This document shows, piece by piece, positions 16,006 through 25,171 of a DNA stretch of 64,000 nt. A program made the position numbers and the translations under genes. The stretch lies in contig CAZLYC010000001.1 of the NCBI GenBank assembly GCA_964563755.1, positions 62,001-126,000 on the forward strand, written 5' to 3'. Position 1 is the first letter of the stretch; every line of letters starts with the position of its first letter. The notes beneath the pieces are model-generated. The model ran no database searches. It worked only from the letters and a program-made list of their open reading frames with translations, and was not told the origin of the DNA. This DNA is from JABMQF01 sp964563755 (GTDB taxonomy: Archaea; Nanobdellota; Nanobdellia; Woesearchaeales; UBA11576).

Positions 16006-19000
16006 TCATACATTTATTTTTGAACTTGATTTAGATTCAAATTCAGAAGCGTCGAATGTGTTTGCAGTCGCTTCTGGATCGGGCGCGTACCTAACTAATG
16101 CTGAATAGCCATCACTCGGTAATTTTCTTTTCTGAAGTCCGCCGTATTTTGACTTCTTATCAGTATTATATGTCTTGAAAAACTCGGAGTAATCAATATC
16201 TGGAGGGTTCTCACGACTCCCTCCTGATTCCATTATGTATCCATCACCAGCATAAATCGCCACGTGAGGCGCAATCTTTGAGAGAGTGCAAGTTCCGACA
16301 GTTACTTTCTCACCCCTATCATTCCAGAACAATAAATCTCCTGGCTTGCCCAGTCTCAATATCTCGTTTCTAGACGGATTGCAAGCAATTAGACCGCCCT
16401 TTTCAATACCTTGGTCTCTTTGCTTTGTTGCGCCGTACCTGTTGCTAAAGCCAGGAATACCTGCGTGCTTGAAAACCCACCATGCAAAACCTGAGCAGTC
16501 GAACCCTGGAACAGTTGGCTTGCCGCTCCTCAAACTATTTCCATCTGGCTGAACAGCACTTAGTGAAACTCCTTTGAAAAACGAGTCAGGATTTATCTCC
16601 TTGTCTTGCTTTGTCTGCTCATAAGAGTAAGGAGATTCTCCGCCCCAGATGTAAGGCAGCTTCTCGTACGTCTTGACAAAATACTCAGCCATCTGAACAA
16701 TACAATCTCCTGTCGCGCATTTCAGGATGACCTCGCCTCCGAGAGGCTCTAAAACTCCTCTGCGTATCAGAATGCTTGAAGGGTCTGCCATGAACTCGAA
16801 ATGATTCGGCTGCTTAGACTCGACATTGTCCCCTCCCCACTTGAAACCATACCTCTTGAAAGCATCAATCACGCATGGAGGCAGGTCTGAAGCTAGTTCA
16901 CCAGTCTGGGCGTTATTATTGGTATCTGAGTTTATATTTATCGCTATGCCAAACGAGCTAGTTGCAAGAAGGTCCGGATTCTCTGAAGGTGCCTGCCATT
17001 TGAATCCTTCAACAGTCCTGTATTCATAGCTCTTGCCTGCTTCGCAAGACATGATATCTTTTTCAACACAACCAAGCACAGGCGATATAAGCCTATGAAT
17101 CTTTACAGAATGACCCAAGAAATTTACAGGTCGTGACTGAGACTCAACATCCATCTTCGACATGCCATATGTACTTTTAAGATATTCTAGATCATACTCT
17201 TTAGTTGCTTTTATTGCATAACACACAGTACCCGCTTCCAAATCCTGCGGCATCTTGTTTATGCCGACTGCAAGATTCTGTCTCGCTATGCCTGTCACAT
17301 TAGTTACACCAGAAGAATACTGTATAACGATATCATAAAGCATCTTCGTAAGAGAAGTGTCTGGCACGCAACGCACAGAACCTTCTGCGAAAGTCGGCGG
17401 GAATCCTTCAACATTTGAAGAAGAACCGGAACCAGCATCCGGATTAAGACGGGAAAGATATACCTTCATATCTTTAGTTATCTTCTCTGTCGCAACAGAC
17501 ACTCCTATCTTATCATTGTGCGCGCCGAAGACCTTGAATCTATTGTCACCAAGAACTTCCTCGATTATAATCGCGTGACCTTTCCACTCACCATTTTCAT
17601 ACTTCCACCTCTGCATGAAATCACCAGGCTTTGCCTCTTCAAGCGAAACGACTGTTCCTACACCTGCATCGATAACTGCCTTCTGCACACCACTGGAAAT
17701 ATGCGAATCACTGACAAACATGTCTGTGATAGGCTTGCCCTTCATTTCTCCTGTCCTCCTGACATTCACGACACTGCTATCGACCTTAACTCCGAGGTCT
17801 TTTAGCACGCGATCAACAAGAGTTGTACAGACAAAACCACAGGGGTCAGTTGAACTATAAGGCCTGCCAGCATACCTGTGGGCATAAGCCAGCACTGTTT
17901 CTCCATCTATGAACTTTGGAGGAGGTATGCTAGAAGCTCCTCCGCAAGCAGCAACTGGCAAAGATCCTTCAAGAAAAGTCGTCGCAGGAGTCATCCCTGC
18001 AGGACAAACACCAAGACCTGAAAGAGAATCTGGAACATCCGGTGTCTGAAGAGGACTTGAGACTGTCGGTGTCGGAGGAAGCTCCGAAGCATCAAATTCT
18101 GGTTCCTTCAAGACATAATACTGGATATTCTCCCCATCAACATCAACAACGACAAAAGAATAATCTGAAGGCTTTCCTGTAGAAGCAAGCCCCGACCTTC
18201 CACCGCCAAGAACTCCTGGAATCAGGTCGATTATCTTTTCAACGGCCTCGTCCTTGAATATGTGAATATTGCCTCCGAAATGCATCCTTACCCCGTTTGC
18301 CTTCAAAATGGCCATCAGCTCGCGAGAGCTCTGCAAGTATGCTGTCTTCTTCTTCGACGGGCTGACTGTCGCAGGGGCATTCAATGGAGAACCTGAGAAA
18401 GTAAAAATATTCTTGACACCAAGAGCCTTTGCATTTGCAACATCCTCCTTTAGCCAATCCAGCTGTTTTTTCTTGTCTGCCAGACCTTTTGTGCCGGGAG
18501 CCATCAATGATATGAAATGGGAATCACCAAAATCGAAAGAATAATACTTGCCGTAACCTGCTCCTGATATGGGATAGTCCCGATTTGACCCTGAATTGTC
18601 GGACCAAAATTGTGAAAATAGTTTTTTGGCGGCCGAATTTTTACCTATGTTCCCGTCTGTCCTACCTTGTGTCGTGAAAAAAAGCATTCCTTTACCAGTT
18701 ATCCTGTCTACAATCTTCTCTTCTACAAATGACCACATGTTCTTTATGCAATCCTCCTTGCTGTTTTCTCCAGAACTCCTGACATCGATGATATTTCCGA
18801 GCTGTATGACAAAAGAAGGCCGCACCTCCTTCACCAGCTTATCCAATGCTTTTTCCTGTGTGTCCGTCAAACCTTTGCAGCCTACCTGCATATCTCCAAT
18901 GACCGCAAACCTGAAAGCAGACTCTGAACTTATTGACTGAGAATCCGCAGATGATGACTCAGAATCCCCTTCTGGCTCAGGAGACTCTGAAACCTGAGCA

Positions 19001-19098
19001 AAAACAGGCAGCATTACTGCCACAAACAAAAGCAGAATGACTATATTGAAGCTGATTTTCGCAATAATACTTATATTTTTATTATTCATATTTTTCAT
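16006..19098 (-). CDS. secreted protein: degenerate calcineurin-like domain plus two NlpC/P60-type domains
   Basis: About 1030 residues with a signal peptide. Residues about 60-350 have a metallophosphoesterase fold signature, but most metal ligands are changed: GDMQ, GNIID, GRTDG, SGSP and GNIH stand where GDxH, GDxxD, GNHE, HxP and GHxH are usual. Residues about 400-520 resemble a CHAP/NlpC domain (DPCGFVC, later GHAIII). Residues about 800-960 are a clear NlpC/P60 domain (PYIWGG, FDCSGF, APHVAIY). NlpC/P60 enzymes cleave peptide bonds in peptidoglycan. The ATG used overlaps the upstream gene's end; 19146 and 19089 are alternatives. Confidence 0.82.
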   Translation of the reverse strand: MKNMNNKNISIIAKISFNIVILLLFVAVMLPVFAQVSESPEPEGDSESSSADSQSISSESAFRFAVIGDMQVGCKGLTDTQEKALDKLVKEVRPSFVIQLGNIIDVRSSGENSKEDCIKNMWSFVEEKIVDRITGKGMLFFTTQGRTDGNIGKNSAAKKLFSQFWSDNSGSNRDYPISGAGYGKYYSFDFGDSHFISLMAPGTKGLADKKKQLDWLKEDVANAKALGVKNIFTFSGSPLNAPATVSPSKKKTAYLQSSRELMAILKANGVRMHFGGNIHIFKDEAVEKIIDLIPGVLGGGRSGLASTGKPSDYSFVVVDVDGENIQYYVLKEPEFDASELPPTPTVSSPLQTPDVPDSLSGLGVCPAGMTPATTFLEGSLPVAACGGASSIPPPKFIDGETVLAYAHRYAGRPYSSTDPCGFVCTTLVDRVLKDLGVKVDSSVVNVRRTGEMKGKPITDMFVSDSHISSGVQKAVIDAGVGTVVSLEEAKPGDFMQRWKYENGEWKGHAIIIEEVLGDNRFKVFGAHNDKIGVSVATEKITKDMKVYLSRLNPDAGSGSSSNVEGFPPTFAEGSVRCVPDTSLTKMLYDIVIQYSSGVTNVTGIARQNLAVGINKMPQDLEAGTVCYAIKATKEYDLEYLKSTYGMSKMDVESQSRPVNFLGHSVKIHRLISPVLGCVEKDIMSCEAGKSYEYRTVEGFKWQAPSENPDLLATSSFGIAININSDTNNNAQTGELASDLPPCVIDAFKRYGFKWGGDNVESKQPNHFEFMADPSSILIRRGVLEPLGGEVILKCATGDCIVQMAEYFVKTYEKLPYIWGGESPYSYEQTKQDKEINPDSFFKGVSLSAVQPDGNSLRSGKPTVPGFDCSGFAWWVFKHAGIPGFSNRYGATKQRDQGIEKGGLIACNPSRNEILRLGKPGDLLFWNDRGEKVTVGTCTLSKIAPHVAIYAGDGYIMESGGSRENPPDIDYSEFFKTYNTDKKSKYGGLQKRKLPSDGYSALVRYAPDPEATANTFDASEFESKSSSKINV

Positions 19099-20413
19099 TC
19101 TCTTCTGCAGCAAAAAAAGACAGCAGGAACTGTTCCATTCCAACATCTAATGATTGCCCGTGGCTCTCCTCATCAGCATCCTTAAGTGAGAAAACAAAAT
19201 AGTTGCTGTCTTTGTCTGAAAGACAGTCTATAAAACCAATCCCTTTTATTCCTGAAGATGCGCAATTTATCGTTTTTGTGATTCCCATCGCGTTGTTCTG
19301 TGCGCTCCTTTCACCAGATATAACTCCGTATAGACCAAAAAACTTCTTGCCTGAACCAATTTTAGACTTCAATGACTCTCCAGTAAGCTTATTTGCGCAG
19401 CTGTCGAACTGGCCAATAGCAAAAACATCCATCTTCGCGGCTTTATGCGTACCTGCATCTATGTCACAGCCTGCTCCGCCATGCCCGACAAAACTGACCG
19501 AAGATATCTTCACTCCAACAGGCAGATTCTGCTCAACGAGCTCTACAAACTGAGAGGGGTCAAACTCCCTACCCCATAATGATTCACCACAGGGGGAGCC
19601 AGGCACGTTCTCTATAGTCGCTGTACCTCCTGTCTGCGATGGGGCTCCAAGGATTACAGGCTTTGACTTGCCTGTGCTTACAAACTGCTTGACATAAGGT
19701 ATTATGTCGTAAGTGCCAGAATCGCCGAAATCCTTGTGGACCGTAGCAATATCTCTTCTCATGCAATCATGAAGGAAAACAATCAAAGGATATGCCCCAG
19801 GACATCTCGCTTCAGAAGGTATCCAGAGCCTCGCTCCATTCTCAGGAAAGAACTGTGAAGAGCCATAAGTGAAATCCTTTGTGAAATCATCACCACAGCT
19901 CATGATATCTTTTTTATCTATCGTAACAGACCTCCTTTCAGCAAGCAATGCCGCAAAACCAGGAACATTAGTCATAAAATCTGCAGAAGGGTAAGAAGCA
20001 ATCCTTGCAGAGAGACTTGAAACGAAAATATCCCTAAGAGAATTGCCAACGCTCGATGATGAAACAAAACATTTCTGACCAGAATCAGAGTTCCAACGGT
20101 TAAAGCCATAATAAGAACCGCAGGCCTTACTCTCCAATATACCTCCCTTGGACTGAAGATCAAATACTGCCTGATAAAGAGCCATCTTAGCTGCGAGGTC
20201 TATAAACATCAAAGCCTTCTCGCCTTCCTGAATCTGCATTATCATATCTATCTGCGCAACACCTATCTCACGTTCTATCTTATTTGTCTTCTCAGATAAT
20301 CGAATGAACGCATAAGTAAGGATAAGCACTGTAAAAATAACTATCATTATGTTAAAGACCATGCCTTTCTTGTTCTTGGTCATCCTATTCTTAGATATTT
20401 TTTTATCTGACAT
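19082..20413 (-). CDS. pilin-like protein fused to an alpha/beta-hydrolase-like domain
   Basis: About 443 residues. N-terminal NKKG followed by a hydrophobic helix matches the class III (pilin) signal of its neighbours. After a coiled region, residues about 190-430 look like an alpha/beta-hydrolase: LIVFLHDC strand/oxyanion turn, FVGHGGAG at the nucleophile elbow and SHGQSLD near the end. The elbow has Gly where Ser or Cys is normal, so the hydrolase is probably inactive. It may be a structural tip or minor pilin. The GTG at 20419 is an alternative start. Confidence 0.75.
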   Translation of the reverse strand: MSDKKISKNRMTKNKKGMVFNIMIVIFTVLILTYAFIRLSEKTNKIEREIGVAQIDMIMQIQEGEKALMFIDLAAKMALYQAVFDLQSKGGILESKACGSYYGFNRWNSDSGQKCFVSSSSVGNSLRDIFVSSLSARIASYPSADFMTNVPGFAALLAERRSVTIDKKDIMSCGDDFTKDFTYGSSQFFPENGARLWIPSEARCPGAYPLIVFLHDCMRRDIATVHKDFGDSGTYDIIPYVKQFVSTGKSKPVILGAPSQTGGTATIENVPGSPCGESLWGREFDPSQFVELVEQNLPVGVKISSVSFVGHGGAGCDIDAGTHKAAKMDVFAIGQFDSCANKLTGESLKSKIGSGKKFFGLYGVISGERSAQNNAMGITKTINCASSGIKGIGFIDCLSDKDSNYFVFSLKDADEESHGQSLDVGMEQFLLSFFAAEENEKYE

Positions 20414-20415
20414 GT

Positions 20416-21207
20416 TCACTTAGCAGCAATCTGCTTGTCTTGTTCCTCTTCAGTTATACGCCTTACATCAATCTCCTTGAATTCCTGTTCAGATGAGTAT
20501 ACAGAGAGCATGCGCTCAAAATCATAAATTACATGAAGTTCTATCGGCTTAGACCGAGGGTCCAAAGGTGCAATATATGTAACAAAAGTGTACTTAGGTA
20601 TCTTCTTGAGATACGGCTGCATCTTGAAATAAAAATCATTTTCTTTGTTTCGTGTCAATATAGCCCTCACTGCAGGACCTATTGTCCATGTAGAAGTGAA
20701 CTTGATAAGTTTAGTTGTGAAATAACCTATTACCGCTTCACATTCTGCTCCTATGTACCCTTTTTCAAAATCGTTGCCTTTTATCGCAAAAACATAGCAT
20801 CCTTTGCTATTCATGTTGCTTTTCACGAATTTATCTGTTATGTCTGCAATAGATTCCTCGATAGGATCTCCTTTCACAAATTTCCTGATTTTCTCCACAA
20901 TTGTTGTTGATTTCCTTGCTTCCACTGACTTTTTGTAATCATAAAAAGAGATAATCTCTGCCATTGACATGGTTTCGCCATCATTATTTGTAGGCTTTAT
21001 CTGCTTCTCTAGATACACCTGCGCAATATAATTACCATACGTTATGTCCCTCTTATCCTGCAGAGTCTCCATCTTACTTGTGGCAGTTGCCTTGTAGATG
21101 AAAGCGAATATTATTATCACTATTATGAATATTATCACTGCCCAGATGTCTACAAGCGGGTCGCTTATGAATCCCTTCTTCCCTATTGACTCTCTTAATT
21201 TTTTCAT
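20416..21207 (-). CDS. pilin-like membrane protein
   Basis: About 263 residues from the ATG at 21207. The N-terminus GKKG-FISDPLVD leads into a long hydrophobic helix (about 20-42), as in pilin-like proteins of this cluster; the rest is a soluble extracellular domain without recognised family. The longer frame to 21279 would translate through the hairpin at 21222-21256 and is unlikely. Confidence 0.75.
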   Translation of the reverse strand: MKKLRESIGKKGFISDPLVDIWAVIIFIIVIIIFAFIYKATATSKMETLQDKRDITYGNYIAQVYLEKQIKPTNNDGETMSMAEIISFYDYKKSVEARKSTTIVEKIRKFVKGDPIEESIADITDKFVKSNMNSKGCYVFAIKGNDFEKGYIGAECEAVIGYFTTKLIKFTSTWTIGPAVRAILTRNKENDFYFKMQPYLKKIPKYTFVTYIAPLDPRSKPIELHVIYDFERMLSVYSSEQEFKEIDVRRITEEEQDKQIAAK

Positions 21208-21221
21208 TTTAATTAAAAGGA

Positions 21222-21256
21222 AAATGCCCACGCAAGCATGACCTGCGTAGGCATTT
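21222..21256 (-). promoter_or_regulatory. intergenic hairpin in the pilin-like operon
   Basis: AAATGCCCACGCA (21222-21234) and TGCGTAGGCATTT (21244-21256) form a 13-bp stem with a 9-nt loop. In the minus-strand RNA the one non-Watson-Crick position is a G-U pair. It sits in a 68-nt gap between two genes and is followed by TTTTCCTTTTAATT, so it may attenuate, process or terminate the transcript. Confidence 0.45.
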
Positions 21257-21275
21257 CCAGGTTTTGTTTCAATAA

Positions 21276-21776
21276 TCATCCTTTGGGCTGCACCACCTCA
21301 AAAGTGACGTAGCCTGATTTGATTTCTGAATCATGACGATATATCACCGGTAATGTTCTCTTATAGCTAACAACTCCCCCTGCACCTGGCAGATATAGCT
21401 TAAGCAGAGGGCCCCAATTCTCGTACCATTCACGGTTATAATAAAACTTCCAAGCATTATCCTCATCTTCCCTCTCCTTTGATACAGATATCTTTGCGGC
21501 GATTATGTTGTTCGAAGGGAAGTATAATGCCTTGTCCAGATTCGCTTTGCCTGCAGAATCGACATCAATAATTCCAGGATATATCCTTCCTGAAACAGGG
21601 TCCTGATAACTTATTCCGCCCGGACCATATATCAATCCATCCATCAATATCTCTGCCTGTATTCCCTTTGTTTCCATCCTAGAAACTATAAACATACGTA
21701 TCAGCATTACGCAAACCACAAGCATTATCACGAGGAATATCACTCTTGGAAGAAGAGACATGAAATTAAATGACAA
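21276..21776 (-). CDS. pilin-like membrane protein (true start probably upstream)
   Basis: 166 residues from a TTG at 21776: a hydrophobic helix near the N-terminus, then an extracellular domain. The frame stays open upstream to a stop at 21828-21830 and reads GKGKKG-ILSFNF across 21797-21762, the same KKG motif as its neighbours. There is an AAGGAG about 7 nt before an ATT codon at 21798-21800, with no ATG, GTG or TTG between. A non-standard ATT start (or a sequence error) would restore the signal. Function unknown. Confidence 0.7.
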   Translation of the reverse strand: MSFNFMSLLPRVIFLVIMLVVCVMLIRMFIVSRMETKGIQAEILMDGLIYGPGGISYQDPVSGRIYPGIIDVDSAGKANLDKALYFPSNNIIAAKISVSKEREDEDNAWKFYYNREWYENWGPLLKLYLPGAGGVVSYKRTLPVIYRHDSEIKSGYVTFEVVQPKG

Positions 21777-21865
21777 AATACCTTTCTTACCCTTTCCAAT
21801 ATGAATTCTCCTTATTTTCAGTTCGAATCACCATTCAGTTTTATTCTTCATGCTTTTTCTGAATA

Positions 21866-23020
21866 TCATCTCTCTAATGATTCCCCATCAATAGTCTCTG
21901 TCACCAATTTCGGCGGAATTATACTTACAGTCATTCCTTTTACCTCTGCAGGCGACTCTCCATAATATCTCAATACCGCGGAGTGTATCGCTTCAACAAC
22001 ATTATCCACATTTATCTGGTCTTCATTGAATTTCGATATATCAACAAAAATAGTCAGCGGCTCTTCCTCTATTGTGCGCTGCTTAAGAACACAAAGCCTT
22101 GATTCCTTTACGAGAGAAATGGCGTTCACAGGCATTATCTGGGCGTAAAGCACCTCCGATTCCGGAGTGAGGAGCTCGTTCATAAGATAACATGCAAGCT
22201 TTCTCGACCTTAAAGATGCTGAATCCACTGGAAAGTATATCACCAAGCTTCCTGCCTCACGATTCTCGCCAGAATCACCTATCGCGATTATCAGGTCAGG
22301 AAGAGTCCTTACGTTGGTGAAACATATAGGCTTCTGCGTCTCAATAACTTTCTTGAACTCAAAATTCGACTGAGAGAACATATCATGATACTTGTTCTCT
22401 AAAGATGTCGCTATCCTATTAACAGGATGGTCTCCAATAGAATAATCCTTGACATCTGGGAGCACTTTAACTATCGCTACACCGTTGTTGATTCCCATTT
22501 TAGGAGTATCAAGGACAGGACATACTTTCTGCAACGGATTGACCTTAGAATCATCAAAATAAATAGACTTTCCTGTCTTGAAAAAATTCAACTGTGGCAC
22601 CATGAGAAAATCATCCTTTGGTACGCTCCTCAAAGATACTGCATCTTCAGTCAACTTAGTGTAATTATTAGACAGGAACCAATAAAGAGTCGGCGGCAAG
22701 TCTACATCAAGGTCAGTTATCGAAACCAAGTTTTTCTTTAGTACCGCCTCTAACCTCACATCAAGAGGTAAAGGAGAGTAAACTGTCCTTAATGTGCCAG
22801 GCACATAATTGATGACAGTCGTAAGCAGGCCCATATCAATGGATATGAAACGCTTCTCAAAAGCGAGATTTGATGCTACATTATTTGTGAATTGAAAAAG
22901 TGCTAAAAGGACAATCGCAACAAGTATAAGTTGAAATAGAAAGAAGTAAATCTCATTCATAATATCTCCCTTCTTCCCTCTAAAAGGAAGAAAGATACCT
23001 CTTTTTGAAACAAAACCCAT
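21866..23020 (-). CDS. pilin-like membrane protein
   Basis: 384 residues. The N-terminus has FRGKKG followed by DIMNEIYFF and a hydrophobic helix (about 25-45), then a large extracellular alpha/beta domain. No known family is recognised. The TATA box at 23041-23053 puts the start of transcription at about 23020, so the mRNA is probably leaderless from the first ATG. It heads a sub-operon covering the next three genes. Confidence 0.75.
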   Translation of the reverse strand: MGFVSKRGIFLPFRGKKGDIMNEIYFFLFQLILVAIVLLALFQFTNNVASNLAFEKRFISIDMGLLTTVINYVPGTLRTVYSPLPLDVRLEAVLKKNLVSITDLDVDLPPTLYWFLSNNYTKLTEDAVSLRSVPKDDFLMVPQLNFFKTGKSIYFDDSKVNPLQKVCPVLDTPKMGINNGVAIVKVLPDVKDYSIGDHPVNRIATSLENKYHDMFSQSNFEFKKVIETQKPICFTNVRTLPDLIIAIGDSGENREAGSLVIYFPVDSASLRSRKLACYLMNELLTPESEVLYAQIMPVNAISLVKESRLCVLKQRTIEEEPLTIFVDISKFNEDQINVDNVVEAIHSAVLRYYGESPAEVKGMTVSIIPPKLVTETIDGESLER

Positions 23021-23040
23021 TAAGGATATGCTAAAGAAAC

Positions 23041-23053
23041 AGTATTTATAATG
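23041..23053 (-). promoter_or_regulatory. internal TATA box
   Basis: CATTATAAATACT read on the minus strand, centred about 27 nt before the ATG at 23020. Confidence 0.55.
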
Positions 23054-23083
23054 TTTTTGGTCAAAATTAGACGAGAAAAAGGT

Positions 23084-23890
23084 TCATTGTTCTTGCAGTC
23101 CGGCTCCTGCATTATCCGCTGCTTTTTCCTCTTTTGCGGGCTCTGGCTGCGTCAAAAGCTCATCACAAAGCCCGAAATTCTTATACTTTTCACCAACGTA
23201 CTCATCATTGGTAAGAATTTCATTTATCTTTAGGGCGCTGCTTGTAGAAAGTTCCAAATAATAACCTGATATGACTTTCTTGTCTGATCCTTTGAAATTG
23301 CATTTCTCACTGTAAAAAACAGCATCTATGATTGCACCATCTTGCTCGCTATAAATCGTTTTTATGCTTGCGGGAAGACGACTGCATTTCGCCTTTTCTT
23401 TACAATTATTACCTGTAATGTCACCAGAACCTCCGTTGCAAAGACAGATGCAGGCAAATCCAAGACAATCTGATGGCTTGTAAACCTTATCGTCTTTACC
23501 GCATGTCTCTTCAATATACCCCCAATCTTCGTTCCCTTTTGTACCGGTCTGTCCTGCTACGTTTTTCTCTCCATCCTTATTGAAGCCCGCAATCGCAAAA
23601 TTTGGCTTTATGTATCCATTCTGTATCTTACATGCGTATACTTTTGTCGGATCCTCAAGACTTTTTGCGAAAAGGGTGTTTATTGCGGCTCCAAGTCGGT
23701 CAAAACTGGCTTCAGAACCCTGATCAGGCTTGCCTGCGAAATTATTCATAAGATTCATTATGAATGCGACAGAAAGCAGGATGAAACCTACTGCGAGAAC
23801 AAGACCGATTGTCTGTTCCAGACTAACATCGATAAATCCTTTCTTATAGATTCTCAAAAACTGCTTGTTCTTAAATTGGTTTTTGCGCAC
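23084..23890 (-). CDS. pilin-like membrane protein
   Basis: About 268 residues from a GTG at 23890 preceded by AGGTG at 8 nt; a TTG at 23908 is an alternative. The N-terminus YKKG-FIDVSLEQTIGL has the Ser/Glu pattern of class III signals, followed by a hydrophobic helix. The extracellular part carries a Cys cluster (about 125-160) and ends in a Pro/Glu/Ala-rich tail. It overlaps the upstream gene's end. Confidence 0.75.
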   Translation of the reverse strand: MRKNQFKNKQFLRIYKKGFIDVSLEQTIGLVLAVGFILLSVAFIMNLMNNFAGKPDQGSEASFDRLGAAINTLFAKSLEDPTKVYACKIQNGYIKPNFAIAGFNKDGEKNVAGQTGTKGNEDWGYIEETCGKDDKVYKPSDCLGFACICLCNGGSGDITGNNCKEKAKCSRLPASIKTIYSEQDGAIIDAVFYSEKCNFKGSDKKVISGYYLELSTSSALKINEILTNDEYVGEKYKNFGLCDELLTQPEPAKEEKAADNAGAGLQEQ

Positions 23891-24287
23891 CAATGCAGCA
23901 CCTGCCAAAATATCTATACTTCATGATTAACAGTTCATCCTGATTTAGCGAGACTTTGGCCTGTTTCTCTACATCCTTAAGAGCAGAAGAAAAAGCTTCC
24001 CTTGAGGCCTTTGCATCAGTATCTATTGACTTGTCCGTGCATTTATCTGTGGCTTTCGGTTTAGGGCATGTTAAAGATATTGCCATTGTTGTCCCGGCAG
24101 GACATGATGCCCCGTCAAAATAACAATCACATGTGCCTGAAGTATCCCTACAAGAGGTCACTATCTCTGCTGCAAAATCCAGTTTCTTGCTAGAACCCGA
24201 ACTAATCATTATGATTATAACTGCGGCAGCCAGAGCTAAGAGGATGATGATAAGCACTTCTGATGTTGATACTGCTTTTTTATACAT
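23871..24287 (-). CDS. pilin-like protein, Cys-rich
   Basis: 138 residues from the ATG at 24287. MYKKA-VSTSEVL is a near-perfect class III signal: cleavage after Ala, Glu at +5, then a hydrophobic helix. The extracellular part has several Cys and ends RCCIGAQKPI, sharing the vicinal CC of the next four upstream genes. It is probably a minor pilin exported and processed by the prepilin peptidase. Confidence 0.78.
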   Translation of the reverse strand: MYKKAVSTSEVLIIILLALAAAVIIIMISSGSSKKLDFAAEIVTSCRDTSGTCDCYFDGASCPAGTTMAISLTCPKPKATDKCTDKSIDTDAKASREAFSSALKDVEKQAKVSLNQDELLIMKYRYFGRCCIGAQKPI

Positions 24288-24296
24288 GATGACCAA

Positions 24297-24596
24297 TCAC
24301 GATGAGCAGCAGCCCTCATAAGATGAGCAGTCCGTGAAACCATCAGTTGGTGGCGCCCTATATGCCCCCTTCTTGCTATTGCAAGCATATTCGTCCATGC
24401 ATTCATTATTTGTGCCTGGAATCTTGCAGTTGTTACCTATGAACTGGTCAGACGTTTCAGATGTCTTGCTGCCGAACATCTTTATCTTTCCTGAGAATAT
24501 GAGAACAAGGACCACGAGGACCACTAACACAATTACAGCTACAACAATCACATTAAGGCTCATGCCCTGCGCTTTTTTCATCATTTTTTCCATCAT
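24297..24596 (-). CDS. small six-cysteine pilin-like protein
   Basis: About 99 residues. MKKA-QGMSLNVIVVA leads into a long hydrophobic helix; the extracellular part of about 50 residues has exactly six Cys, the last two adjacent (EGCCSS at the end). It is closely similar to the genes at 24888 and 25172, pointing to tandem duplication. AGGTGG precedes the start. Confidence 0.78.
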   Translation of the reverse strand: MMEKMMKKAQGMSLNVIVVAVIVLVVLVVLVLIFSGKIKMFGSKTSETSDQFIGNNCKIPGTNNECMDEYACNSKKGAYRAPPTDGFTDCSSYEGCCSS

Positions 24597-24602
24597 GACC
24601 AC

Positions 24603-24887
24603 CTACACCGGTTTTTTTGTGCAGCATCTTCCGACCAGTTTCTCCTTATTCAGTCCCTCAACTTCGCAGGACTGCAGAGACTCTACCTGATCAGAGTCGC
24701 AAGCTTTATTCTTTTCAACCTTTGCATCTGGATGTATGCACCTATAAAGACCGCATCCTGATGCATCTGAGACAGTCTTACCCCCTTTGTATAATAGAAA
24801 AAGGAAGACCATGAGAACTGCAATGGCTAAAACCGCAATGACCAGCGCATTGAACGTGAGCTCCATAGACTTTTTTGACTTGAACAT
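24603..24887 (-). CDS. small six-cysteine pilin-like protein
   Basis: 94 residues. SKKS-MELTFNAL is a class III-like signal with Glu near +2, then the hydrophobic helix. Six Cys follow in the same order as its neighbours, ending GRCCTKKPV. It is more divergent than the 24297, 24888 and 25172 copies. GGTGG lies before the ATG. Confidence 0.78.
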   Translation of the reverse strand: MFKSKKSMELTFNALVIAVLAIAVLMVFLFLLYKGGKTVSDASGCGLYRCIHPDAKVEKNKACDSDQVESLQSCEVEGLNKEKLVGRCCTKKPV

Positions 24888-25169
24888 CTAACCACCTATC
24901 GAAACGCAGCACCACTTATTATCATCGTTACAGTTGGTACCTGTCCTATAAACAGGACCGCCACACTTTTTTGCTTCCGTTTCTGTAGCTGCTATGCATT
25001 TTGCACCAACGCCTTTCTGCTCACAGCTTGATACGGATGTCCCGAATATCTTTATCTTGCTGCTGAATATGACAAGAAGGACAACGAGAATTACCAGAAC
25101 TATCACCGCTATAACAATAACATTAAGGCTCATTCCCTGAGCCTTTTTAGAATAAAAAAAATTAGGCAT
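24888..25169 (-). CDS. small six-cysteine pilin-like protein
   Basis: 93 residues from the ATG at 25169, two nucleotides after the preceding stop codon; the longer frame to 25190 would overlap that gene. SKKA-QGMSLNVIVIA is almost identical to the 24297 protein over the signal and helix, while the extracellular part differs except for its six Cys (ending WCCVSIGG). This suggests strong constraint on the helix and free variation outside. Confidence 0.78.
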   Translation of the reverse strand: MPNFFYSKKAQGMSLNVIVIAVIVLVILVVLLVIFSSKIKIFGTSVSSCEQKGVGAKCIAATETEAKKCGGPVYRTGTNCNDDNKWCCVSIGG

Positions 25170-25171
25170 AT

